Below, one piece after another: positions 1 through 11,189 of a stretch of 64,000 nt of DNA (its first letter is position 1; each line of letters starts with the position of its first letter). The notes below the pieces were generated by a model. The model had not been told where the DNA came from and searched no databases. It saw only the letters and a list, made by a program, of their open reading frames with translations. The stretch lies in assembly GCA_023846275.1 (NCBI GenBank), contig CM043868.1:3181153-3245152 (forward strand), read 5' to 3'. The stretch is from Vanilla planifolia. Lineage: Eukaryota > Streptophyta > Magnoliopsida > Asparagales > Orchidaceae. The translations under genes and the position numbers were made by a program.

Positions 1-150
1 AAAATGTACAGTAGTAGAACTAATCTATCATCAAGCCTTTCTTAGCATTAAATTTGAAGGAGATAAGATGCTGATCAAATATAAGTTAAAAATACTACTA
101 CATTAAACAGAAAATAGTAAAAGAAGAGGATAGTGTAGCCAATGTCTCAC

Positions 151-3100
151 CAATCCAATTACAAACCAAAATATCTAGAATAATGCTATCCCACCAACAC
201 TCATTGAAATTTGGTAACATATGTCGAAAGCTGAGCTGAACAAAATAGAAAAAATATGTATAAAAACCTATAAAATGTTCTAGATAAAATAACAAATCTG
301 AAAAAGATACTTTTGGGTGCACAATGTACCTCCATCAGTTCAAAACCTACCGACAAGACCCACAAAAGGGATTGATTCCTTATCATGATGGCCTTACCCC
401 ACCAACCAAATATATGTGCAAGGACAAATTCATCAAATAATGTCTCCTAGTAAAATCTAAAACACTAAATTAGTATCTTGAAGAACATCATAGAAAAGCT
501 AATTAAGACCAATTAAAATAAAGGCAAAAGCATAAAAATGATAGTCAATGAAGACACCATACATAAACATTGTTAAACCTGCTTGTGGGATTGTCAGGTA
601 CATAGATGCGACAATCTGTTCCATAGGACCTTTCAGGTAATTCTGTATGAGCAAAAGGACTTAGCAAGGACACAAAGGCATTTACACAATACAAATTATA
701 AGCAAATGAATCAATTACCAATTCCAAGTTCAGGATGGAGAAATTTCATGAAATTGCGAGCATCATCACGATTCTATGAGGGAAATCCATTGTATAAGAT
801 TAAAATAATATAAACTCGTATGGAAATGAATTTAAACTTTAGTATTGGTGTTTTCAGTATTCTAAAATGTTTAATTGTTAATATCATTTTATATACATTT
901 AAGCAAGTGACCAAGGCCAATCAACGCATTCAAGATACAACATCCAAGCAATAATAAGATAAAAGTAACATGATTATCAAATAATGATCATAAAAGAAAA
1001 ACACAAATAACTGATACTATATATAAAAAACACCAAGAAGCTACCATAATCAGGAGAAAGAAAATTGACAGTGATTCTATGCAGATTTGATAAAAGCATA
1101 AAAGCTACTTCAACTAAAGAAAAAACAAAAAAGGGTGTTGCCACTTTGATTCCTTAAGAAAATTCAAATTTACAAAAACAACCTACAGATCAGAAAAAAC
1201 ACATCAGAATATTATCTGTGAATATGTTTGGTAGTCATCCGCTACAAGCCCCTTTAAGAGATGAATCCTACATTGACAAGGACATGTAGAGGTCTTGGAA
1301 ATAAAATCTATAAATAACAAGAGAACTGAAGGAAACCTTGCACAAGAATTCTTCTTATTACTGGAACATTTTTAGTCTAATATGCTCATAAATGACTTAA
1401 TGTTTATAAGAGAATTGAAGAAGCGAGTAGAAAAGAAATGCATTGATGAAGAAGCAACTAAGCTTTATTAAAAAAAACAATTTAACATGGTGGCTAAAAC
1501 TTAAGGGGCCGCTCCTTTATAAAATAAGGATAATAGGTTTAGGACTCTACCACAAATTCCTCGAGGACATGTACCCTACATTGATAAGGACTTGCCAAGC
1601 AGCTGTTTTGGGAACACAAATCAGAATATATTGCATACGTGACCAATTATTCATGCAACATAATGCTGAAAATTTAACAAATATTTAAAGGACCACCAAC
1701 TCATAGTTCAAAAAAGTAGAAGATATTGCTTTTAATATAATGCCTTCAAGCCATCATTACAAATCTACAAATTCCAGTCACTTGAACAGAGCAGGTTCAA
1801 AACAAACCTGGAAAAGTAAGAAACTGAGGGTGACAAGATAAATAACAGCCATCCCATGCACTAAACGCCAAACAGCTGGATGTGGCCTAATTAGCACCCT
1901 GGAAAACAGAAGAAACAACAAAAATATCAATTATTTATGGCCCATGGAATCTTTTCGTTATATTACCAAACATAAATAAAAACATAGAGTTTTCATTTTG
2001 CATAATGCTAAACAGCTGTAAGTGGTTATTATACTTCTGGTAATTTTCTAAGTTATAATCAGTGATCATTTCATCTAAAGTGATCAATAATTTAGTGTGA
2101 TTTTGTGCTGAAAACGAAAACAAATTCAGAAATGGAAATGTTTAATTACATAATCTTGAGATGCATACTATTAGCCATATAACAGTGATCTGCTTCAGTG
2201 TAAATATCATCATAAACAAGTTCAGAGACATTGATTTTTAATTCATAAAAATTATCCAAGGATCTCAATAGCTTGCTTTCAAATCCTGATCCTTCAGTTT
2301 AAACAAGCACATTTAATTTCTAACTCCCATGAGAATGCTGATGAATTAAATTTAAGAAAGTCTAGTATATGACTAAAAATTTTTAAATATGATAATTAAA
2401 ATAAGTGTTCATACTCACGTTGAAGGTGCTTGGAGCAAGGAATAAGTTAGAAAGACTGCAATCACGGCCCAAATCCCCCTGGTGATCAAAGGAGTTCAAT
2501 GAAATAATTACAATATATGTATCAACCAACACACAACTAAATACAGATTAAAAAAGAGCAACAAAAAAGAGTAAAAATCAAAGGATTCCTGTTGAAAAAC
2601 AAGGCAGAAAGATAAATTGCCAGAAATAGTACACTGGTAAGCAAAATGTAAAAAAACGTCCATTGTGAAAAATTTCCTCGCAGGACCAACACGTTAATAA
2701 TGAAATAACAGATTCAATAATGAAATCAGTTTCAAATAGGCAGCAAAAAGATGTATACCTCTTGACAGATGTAACAACATCATATGATGCTGTGCTTTCT
2801 GGATCAAATGTCCCACTTGCCCAACTATTACAAAATTTCAAAAATGCAACAGTTACGACAATAAAATAGCAAAACGACAGCTGTAGCCAATCACAATGCT
2901 TTTCAGGAAAATCCGTAGCAGTGAAATTAAAAATTGGTAGTAAAAGTTTAGTACATTCCTCTAATCAGTAGCTTGCATGCCAACAGTTATAAAATTAAAA
3001 AAACAATTACTTTTCTTTCCTTTTACTGTTTTTTTCTTAAAATAGATATTTTATTCCATTGAGAAGAAAATTTTAACTATGCATTGCCTATAATATTACA

Positions 3101-6100
3101 AGGATAAGTTTTGTAGCCATGCTAATCAAATTCATTGCTCGAAGGAAGTTACCCAATCTGTGTTGTGAGAATACATTTTTCCAATAGGTTAAAATTAAAC
3201 GAACATGGTATACGGAACGGTATTCGTACTATCCACAGGAGCTGTAATCCCCAAAGGTAGAGTAACAAATACGCTTATAACCTACCGTTGATCAATTTGA
3301 GATTGTACAGTACATGGACAAGGGTTGTGTTGTACAAAGGATACCCGAACATAAATGAACAAACATAGCCGAATAGTGATTGAAGTTTGTCTGATGGGAG
3401 AATGACTATTGCGTAGGATCAGATAATCCAATAAGGACATCAGAGTTGTCCAATAAGCAATGCAAGATATTAACGCAATGTATGATAGAGTGAATTGAAT
3501 GTGAATCAACGGACAAAACCAATGAGATTGTCAGAGCCAGACGAACAGCGATAAACTATGAATTACCACGTACTAGTCCAATCTAATATGATGAGAGATA
3601 GTAATGATACGATCTCAAAAAGTGTGGTTTTGCACCTAATGCAAACACAGTTGATGTCGAATTGGAGAGCATGGACATGAAATGAAGACATTCAATTGAG
3701 AACAGTAAAAGACGTCGAATGCTATGATCTGTAACAATGTACAGCAAAAGATCTCATAAGTAGAGCTAATGGCATACCATACGAAATAACTTTTACCGTA
3801 CCATACAACGAATGATCAAAGGAAGCTAACCAAGTTCTCCATTGGGGACTGATTGTTAACAGTGCATATGTTAAAGAGAACGAACAAGTACAATGATAGA
3901 GTAACAAACAATACAATCATTAATTTGATAAGATTTGGATTTGTAGGAAAATATAGATTCAAATGAGCAATTTCAATCGATGATGACAAAAGTACTTCCT
4001 GATTTGTAACACCTTACAACGTTATTCTACCTCTTACATGGCTGGATTGATTGATTCCCACCAATTAGTTGTGAAGTGATCCTTACGACTGGAAAGGAAA
4101 AGTCGAACCCCAAATTGCAAAGAACAGCCTCTTCATTGTAGTTGGCTTCAAGAGGAAATGCTTGGAAGATCTTGAACAAATGGGAACTGACAAGATTAAT
4201 GAGCTATGAAGAAAATTTTGGTTTAACTTCAAAGAAACTTGAAACTTGTTGTCCAAGCTTTCTAGAACTCCAAGCATCTTATGGCACAAAGTATCAATGC
4301 AATATCGCCAATCTAATAAGTACTTTTCAGTCTCTATTATCTATGAATTCTACCAAACTACACCCTGTTACTGTTAGAATGTACCACTAGCTTTTGCTCA
4401 AACCAATTCCAAACTTTGTTGACAATAGGCCAATCAATGAAAACATAGGTTAGATCATCTTTATGCTCACAATGTAGAGATTTAGAGGGAAGATATAATC
4501 CAAATTTCCTTAAGACAGTTGAAAACGGTAATTTTTAGTTAAATAATAGTAATAGAAGAATAGATATTTTGATGAAAATAAACTTATTCCAAAAGCTCGT
4601 TGATTTATTCCCAATGAGATTTATTTCTCGTAGCCTCTCATGTGTTTTTCTAGTGCAAAACTTCCCAACAATCAGTAAGGCACAGATGAATTTGTGCATG
4701 TTGTCAAATTCCAATAGCTCTTCATCTTAAACAAAATCATACAATTTTAACATTCTATACCACATTGAAGATTTTCAACCATAATTTTAGAGAAAAGATT
4801 GTTTGGATAGATAGCATACGTCTCATGAAACACACCCACAAGGAATTAAAGAAATAGTATGATCAGCAGTGTTTGCACGCAAATACATTGACTCTTGTTG
4901 TAATTTTCTTCAACCCCAATCTATTCTCCTCAATTGGAAAGGTAATGTTCTTCCATGCTGTCAAATGGTTCCCATTAGAATTGCTAGAACTACTCCTAAA
5001 GAAATTAGACATTGCCCTCTATGCATTTCACCACACTTTTAGGTGGATCTTGAACCATTAGTAGGCGTGTGGGGATGAAGTTCAAGATAATTTTAATAAG
5101 TAGGATCAGCCTTCTTTTGATAGCCATTTACAATTTTTTAGGCATCAATACTTTTAATTATTTTGTTAATAAGAGATTGATATATAAACACCTTATTCCT
5201 TTCCTTAATGAAAATCGGCATCTTGTTTGGGCTACTAAAATTATGTTCTTAATCTCTTGGCACGACTATTGGCAGAAATTGATAAAAACTGTATTTTGGG
5301 CTCACAAACGTACACCTTTGGTTAATTTGATTTGATGAAAAGATAAGCTAATGACTCTTTCCATTGTGCAAGTAAGATTGGTTGGATTAATCCATTTTTT
5401 CAGAAGTTGTATATTCCCTTATATAGCTTTCTTAATTGCCTCAATATTAAGAAAATTTGACTAATTTAGTTTTTTTTTTTGTTAAGTATATTCCCTTATA
5501 TAGCTTTCTTAATTGCCTCCAGATTAAGAAAATTTGTCTAATTTAGTTATTTTTTGTTTATTTTGTATTCTAAAAGATCTCATTTCTTTTGATGATCAAT
5601 CCATTCTCATTAAAATTAATATAGGCAATTTGAACAACACATTGTTCATGGCTATTGTGCATGTAAGACATATTAGAAGTTAAATTATGCTCCTATGGTC
5701 AAAACTTCTTCAATATCAACAATTATCATTAAACAAACTATGAAAGATTTTCAATTGTTAGTAAAAGGTGATTTTAACATTATAACAAACTTGAAAGAAT
5801 ATGTGAGTCCAACCACTTGAGACTTCAAAATTGTGAAAGATTTTCAATTGCTAATTAAGAATATATCTTTAAATTCAACAACAAATTCTAGAAAATTCCT
5901 TCCATCTGGCATAATAAAAGAATTAAACTCTTGTCTAAAAGCTTTTAGATAAATTGTTATATAATGAAAATTGGTTATCATTAAACAACACAAATTCTAA
6001 GAAACCCCTTAACAGATTGACATCAATTCACGCATCAATTCTACTTCAAATGTATAATTCCTAGAAAAAAAAAATGCATCAATTTAGATGTTTGCACATG

Positions 6101-9100
6101 TGATTCCAAGACAACCTTCAGAGACACTATTAAAGAAAATTGGAACCTTATCATAAAAGCATTAGAAATGTTTAGATTTGAAGCTAAATTAAAAATGTTG
6201 AAAATACATTTGAAATAATGAAACAAGGAAATATTTTGTATTATCTTTAAAAATCACAAAGTGACAAAAGAGGCAATCAGATTGATGAAAGAGTAATATG
6301 AGAAAACTTCATCTAAGAATAATAGGTCGATGTGATCTAAAGCATAAACAGATATTATTAAAGATGTCAAGCTTAGGAGGAACAATACTAAAAATAAAAA
6401 ACAAGAGAAAAGTGGATAAAAAAAGGTAACTCAAATATCAAATTTTTTCATTTTCAATCATGGCTAAAAGAGCAAAGTTATTTATTAATAAGATATAAAA
6501 TAAGAAATGTGTTGTACCCTTTGATGTGATGATCACAAACCAAACTAAATATTACTAATACCTTGTTGAGCTTAGTTTTGTTTCAGTTCAATCTTAAGAT
6601 GTTATTGTAACAATTTGTGTTTATTAGAGCAAGGATTATAGAATCTAAAATGAATGGAGATTGAAGATTCAACTTGTTAATTCTAGAGCCAAAAACCAAA
6701 CTTTTTGTGGAGTGGCTAATCCACAAAGAATTATAATTCTAAACATCTATATGATTAACATGTTAAATATTTCTTTTCTTTACAATTGTGACACTTATAA
6801 TCAAAATCATGGTTCGTACATATTTAAATTGGTTTTTTTAACGATGCATTAAGTTATCTTTTGATCTTAAAACTTGCGTTATTTTTAAATTTTAAAATCT
6901 TATAGAAAATTATTTTAATATAATTAAAAAATAAAAAAATTCCTAAGCACCCACTCTGCCAAAGCCAAAGGCTCGGGCCAAGTGGCCCGTAGTGTTGAGC
7001 ATTGGGCCTTGGGGAATCGCAGGTCAGTGAACCAACTGAAACCGAGTTGAGTCAGGCCCAAGTCTCGGTCAGGGTACAAATCCTGGCAGTGACTTGGGCT
7101 AAATTAAGTCAGGGCATCACTCCTGAACTCGATGTAGGCATAACGAGTCAAGTCAGACTCGTAAATGTTAAGTAATGAGATCGGGTAAGGTCAAACCTGT
7201 ATATATTATGCATGCTAGTGTCTTAAGTAATGACCAAGAGCACCAGGAGATAACAAACCCCATTAAGCTGCCTTAATAGTATAAAAAAAGGATTATAAAT
7301 GCTAAAGTTCATATATATGCTTGCAATATGAAACTAAAAAATCAACCCTTTTGCTTTAGAACTGAAGCAAACTAGTGTCGTCTGATTACGCATTTTCACG
7401 ATCGAACAATCAAGATCGCATCCGCCTTTTTGAATAGTAAACTTCATCTTGTAGTCCAAAATGAGTGGTTAGTGGAAACCCGATTAGTGATTAAGGGTAG
7501 ATATAGGTACAAGTTTTGGCCAAACCACATAAAAAATCTTGGTACCTTTCTTTGTATTGTTGTGTAATTTTTTCTTTTTCATTTCCTCGAACAATTTTCT
7601 TGAAGACAAATTTTTATTACTAAGCATAAAAAATTTTCTTTAATTAAAAAGTTTTTTGAAATCAAAAATTTTTTTTGAATGCATAATGCACCCCTCCTCC
7701 CTCGTACATGGTGCCTCGCACGATTCACATTAGTAGGCATCTCAATTGAAGAAGATAATCATATAAGCTCTAATATAGTTTAATATTATCATAGTCTACT
7801 ATCTAACTCAACTAAGACAAATAATAAATAAACCCTTTTGACTCTATTACAAAATATTTTCTGCCTAATAAAATAAGATCAAAATAATTTACTCATACAA
7901 AAAATAAATATAAAGAAAGTGAAGAGAGTAATATAAAATATTGAATTGTGATAACTCAATAAATCTAGATGAATTAACAAGACAATTTTATGGGAAATAT
8001 TGGGCTATTATTGCACAGGATTTGTTAAATGTAACTTAAGATTTTTTAAAGTGCTTAATTCCTTAATCTATTGCAAGCATCTAGATAAAACTGATCTCTA
8101 AATCAAATTCAGGTCACACTTTTAACGATTTCAGGTTTATAAACTTGTGTAATTTTATAAACAAAATCTTTACTAAAATATTAATCAACAGACTCACTAC
8201 AATCTTATAAAAAATAATTTCTCTCAAATAGATAACTTTGTTAAGAGAAGAATCATAAATGACAACATTCTTATAGTGCAAGAAATAGCTAATCACATCA
8301 ATCATAAAATAAGAAGTTACAATCTCATTGTGAAATTGCATATGCAAGCAACTTTTGACAGGTTTAATTGGGGTTTCTTTTTTAACGCGAATGTATTTGG
8401 GTTCCATAAATATTTCATACTATTAGCAAAAAATTATATCCAATTCAATAAGTTCTTAGTCCCAATAAATGACAATCCTCATAGTTTCTTCAAAGTAAGT
8501 CACAAGGTCAAACAAAGAGACCCATTTCCCCCACACCTTTTATAATGACAGCAAAAATTTTAAACTATAGAATCAATGTACAATATTCATAAGAAAAAAT
8601 TGACACTTTCACTTCTAGAGGATGTCTACTTATCACTCATCTATCTTTTGCTAATAATATAGTAATATTTACTTCAAGAAAAAAATCTTCACTTAGAAAA
8701 TTTATAAAGTTTATATTGATATATCAACATGGATCAGATCAAAATATTAACTGTTAAAAGAGTATGTTTATAACCTCTCATAATATATCAAAGTAAAAAT
8801 CAAATTACATTAAGATGTTCATTAGATTTGCTAAAAGATTTTGCCACTTAAGTATTTGGATAATATAATCTTCAAAAGAAAGAACAAAGTGTTTAGATAT
8901 CAATATCTTATTAACAAAATAATTAAAAGAGTTGACAATTAGAATTGCAAATGGTTATCAATCCTAAAGGAACCCTTGGCGGAAAATCAAAGTTCTAATT
9001 GATATTAGGCCTGAGACCTTTATGAAGCACAAATGTTTTCCACCAAGGTGAAAAGGCTATTTAAGAGTCTTTGAGATGAGATTTGACTATTGTGCTTTGG

Positions 9101-9694
9101 TTAAGGTTCTTCTCTAATAAAAATAGTGTTCACCATATTTGACTTATGTATTTTCTCTATGCGTGCACTACACTATCAATACATGTTTTTCCTTCTTATG
9201 AGAAAAGAGTGCTGAGATGGAAGAAGGTTGGATTAAATTCTACAAGCTTCAGATAAAATATCCGTGTTCAAAATCTGAGGCAATAGCGTCCCTTCAACTT
9301 TCCATCCTCTTCCATCATCAATACATCTGACCATGGTCATCGTCAGCACAAGGTTGATTCTCTTGGGGAACCTTGGGAGAGGACAAGTGTTAGAAATTGA
9401 TTTAAGAATGGTTTCAAAAGGCTGAGGTGAAAAAGCATACAAGAAGCATTCTTCGTGAGGATTAAGATGCAAATGCTATTCATACAATAGAACACAATAA
9501 CTGAATATATGCAATTTCATGACAAAAAGAAGAGCATACATTATTAGGCATGTACCAAACAATAGCAGGGAAACTGTTCGTGGCTTATATGCCCATGACA
9601 TCCATGGATCGAATTCACCAACATCATTCATTGATTTGATATCATTGTCCCTAGAAATATCAAACCTCCTTGCCTCAAGGCCATTGCATGCCAT
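151..9694 (-). CDS. PSS1: Phosphatidylserine synthase, base-exchange type (5' eight coding exons; continues beyond the left edge)
   Basis: This is the base-exchange phosphatidylserine synthase, an ER multi-pass membrane enzyme that swaps serine for the head group of an existing phospholipid. Coding exons, 5' to 3' on the minus strand, are 9694-9540, 2824-2759, 2478-2419, 1898-1808, 773-719, 642-563, 446-330 and 235-151. All introns are GT..AG and the reading frame stays open across every junction, giving about 236 residues. Recognisable blocks in order are [13 protein letters not shown] (exon 1), [10 protein letters not shown] (exon 2), [18 protein letters not shown] (exon 4), [16 protein letters not shown] (exon 5), [20 protein letters not shown] (exon 6), [19 protein letters not shown] (exon 7) and [16 protein letters not shown] (exon 8). 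Plant family members are about 425 residues, so a little over half is present. The start is the ATG at 9694 because an in-frame TAG lies 12 bases upstream. Intron 1 is 6.7 kb, the others about 75-1030 bases. No lesion is seen in the visible part. Confidence 0.93.
3180..3930. repeat. Unidentified CG-containing sequence in intron 1, possibly a decayed LTR
   Basis: This stretch differs from its AT-rich surroundings in keeping many CG dinucleotides (cgg, acg, gcg) and many short GTAC-containing words such as ggtatacgg and ccgtaccatac. No reading frame longer than about 75 codons is present and none resembles a known family. The texture is that of a retroelement LTR or another non-coding repeat, but I found no partner copy in the window. 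Confidence 0.3.
4390..4740 (-). pseudogene. LINE remnant: reverse-transcriptase zinc-binding (zf-RVT) domain
   Basis: On the minus strand a broken frame reads [12 protein letters not shown], then a closed stretch, then [18 protein letters not shown] followed by [12 protein letters not shown]. This is the pattern of the zinc-binding domain that follows the reverse transcriptase in plant L1-type LINEs: a Cys/His cluster, then a hydrophobic stretch, then P..A..VW.W. At least one stop interrupts it. It lies inside intron 1 in the same orientation as the host gene, opposite to the other LINE pieces in the intron. Confidence 0.6.
5640..6450 (+). pseudogene. LINE remnant: apurinic-like endonuclease domain and linker
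   Basis: The plus strand carries [17 protein letters not shown] near 5762-5815, the conserved GDFN..I....E motif of the LINE endonuclease, followed about 70 codons later by remnants resembling the end of that domain. Stops occur throughout (for example TGA right after SPTT). The downstream stretch to about 6450 has the lysine-rich look of the linker before the reverse transcriptase. It is a decayed fragment with no coding capacity. Confidence 0.55.
6990..7720 (+). repeat. Copia-like solo LTR in intron 1
   Basis: This relatively GC-rich block interrupts AT-rich sequence. It contains a TATA-like region (tataaaaaaaggattataaatgc near 7280), the U5-type string ggccaaaccacataaaaaatcttgg near 7519-7543 that is common in plant copia LTRs, and ends in a C-rich stretch (gcacccctcctccc at about 7688). 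No gag or pol sequence adjoins it, so it is probably a solo LTR. A possible 5' end is the tgttgag at about 6993. Exact ends and target-site duplication were not determined. Confidence 0.5.
8270..8960 (+). pseudogene. LINE remnant: reverse-transcriptase core
   Basis: The plus-strand frame at 8276-8545 reads [13 protein letters not shown], then [19 protein letters not shown], then [20 protein letters not shown]. This follows the order of the plant LINE reverse transcriptase (AFDRVNW, GF...WI..CI, GFF.S.RGLRQGDPLSP). The block after it, near 8600-8760, looks like a decayed version of the ISHLLFADDT segment, but the catalytic pair is lost. It may be the other half of the LINE whose endonuclease lies at 5640-6450, split by the LTR at 6990-7720. 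Confidence 0.65.
9000..9480. other. Intron 1 segment next to exon 1, nothing recognised
   Basis: A 79-codon minus-strand open frame (9233-9472) lies in intron 1 just downstream of exon 1. Its translation is not recognisable as a phosphatidylserine synthase exon or as a transposon domain. It is more base-balanced than the rest of the intron. I annotate it as unexplained sequence. Confidence 0.3.
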
Positions 9695-10560
9695 CACAAC
9701 AGCCTAAACTATTGCAAAGATTTAAAAAAAAAAGCAAAATGAGATAAAACAAATAAGAAAATAGGCAAACAAAATAAAAGAACTAAGCTAACTGTTACCA
9801 TGCTTTTTACAACTGTGGGTAACATGAAATTTCCATTGCAAAAGGGTTATACCTTCTAATACTTTTCTTGATAAACAACACAAAAATCCATTGAACACAA
9901 CCAATTATGAATGTGTAACATATAATAACGCCGATAAATCACTAATCCGTACACATATGATTAATAAAAGTGGTAAATTAAATGGCAAAAACCATAACCA
10001 CAGATACGCGTGTAAACAAATTTCAGACAGCGATTATGAAGGGAAAGAAAGCATAAATCAACAATTAAATAATAAATTCGTAAGACATTTCAGAAGAGGT
10101 GTTCTTTTGGGAATTCCAACTGTAAACATCCAAGATAAATTCTAAATTTCTCTCATTGAGATTAAACAAACTATCTAAAAAGTCATGAGATGAAGAGGAC
10201 AAAAATGGCAAGAAATAAACGGAAAAGGAAAGGAAAGAAAAATAGAAAAATGGGATCATATTATAAATGCATAAACCGAGAAGAGACAGATGCAATGAGG
10301 TCCCTTCTCGGTTTCTCTTCGTTTTATGTACTCATTACTCACATTCAAAAAGCCGACAGGGATACACAAACCATCAGATGAAGAAATCAAGCGATCGTGA
10401 CCGTAGAAAGCGATCCAACCAAGAATCAAACTTGCCTCCGGTTAAGAGAGACTCGAAAGCAGCACCACAAAGATCATCATACACGAACGACGAGCGAGTA
10501 CGACAGTCAATAGAGATAAAAGGAATGCTGAAGTAGATTCCCCCTATGCAAGGATGGAAT
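9695..10560 (-). promoter_or_regulatory. Upstream region (5' UTR and promoter) of the phosphatidylserine synthase gene
   Basis: The region upstream of the ATG is AT-rich close to the gene and more base-balanced at 10190-10540. On the minus strand a plausible donor, tttttgaat|gtgagtaatg, lies near 10335-10350, and acceptor-like tag and ttag ends lie just upstream of the ATG. A 5' UTR exon around 10350-10540 with a UTR intron would fit this, but it is inference. No confident TATA box was identified. Confidence 0.35.
10273..10314. repeat. Perfect 11-bp inverted repeat upstream of the phosphatidylserine synthase gene
   Basis: The arms AAACCGAGAAG (10273-10283) and CTTCTCGGTTT (10304-10314) are exact reverse complements separated by 20 bases. 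The arms contain CG and so stand out from the AT-rich background. It could form a stem-loop in a transcript of this upstream region, or be a palindromic protein-binding site. No function is shown. Confidence 0.6.
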
Positions 10561-11180
10561 TACAAGAAAACCATTTTGGCATTTTTATTTATCTATTCTA
10601 TTTAGCTAAGAAGCACGGATTACTTATGTCTGGGCTTTACGAAACGGAGTGATATTTTTAAATTTAAAAATATTAAACGACAGCTGTAGTCTACACTAAA
10701 CGACAATTCTCAAATTTAATAATATTACATATTTGTTTTGTTAAAACTTGAGAATAGTCAATATTGAAAATCTGAAAATTACGTTGTTGACCAACCTGAA
10801 CTGATGGCCGACAGCAACCATGCAATAAATCGTATTGGAGGTCCACTTTGTAACACAACTATATGATTGTAATATCAAACTAACTTTATTTGCCAATTAT
10901 TGTCTCGCGGCATGGTTGTCTATTTTCGAAATCTGTCAAAATGATAGACAATTAACATAAGGCATATTTGCTAACCTTTCCAAATGTTTCAAATTATCTT
11001 TTAGTATGATTTACGTGGAGGTTGGCAAGGTACTTAGGATAAGTAAAAAAATAGAATAAAACTTAAAAAAAAAACTCACGATAAATATCTGATGTAGTGC
11101 TAAGCACCTCTCAAATCATATAATATTAAAGAAAAAAGAGAAAGCACTTAACTAGTTTAGATAGTATACAAAACACAACT
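10560..11180. other. Intergenic stretch without recognisable genes
   Basis: AT-rich sequence without a usable reading frame or transposon domain. A short palindromic stretch, tttaaatttaaaaatattaaa, sits near 10657. Confidence 0.4.
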
Positions 11181-11189
11181 ACAAAATCA

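Larger units (their letters stand above)
2825..9539 (-). other. 6.7-kb first intron of the phosphatidylserine synthase gene
   Basis: The exon 1 donor reads CTAATAAT|gtatgc (exon end at 9540) and the exon 2 acceptor reads aatag|TTGGGC (exon start at 2824). Joining them restores the Ile codon and the block [14 protein letters not shown]. The other coding introns in view are at most about 1 kb. This intron has been swollen by transposable elements: LINE remnants on both strands and a copia-like LTR are described separately. The stretch from 2830 to 3180 is AT-rich and shows nothing recognisable. Confidence 0.85.

Noticed and set aside
6990-7720. GC-richer block considered as a CpG-island promoter or small gene
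   Set aside because: No frame, and it carries copia-type LTR end motifs, so an LTR is the simpler reading.
2872-10690. Shared 14-15 base word aaacgacagctgtag at about 2873 and 10677 flanking the large intron
   Set aside because: The match does not extend beyond the word, and one such match is expected by chance in a window this size.
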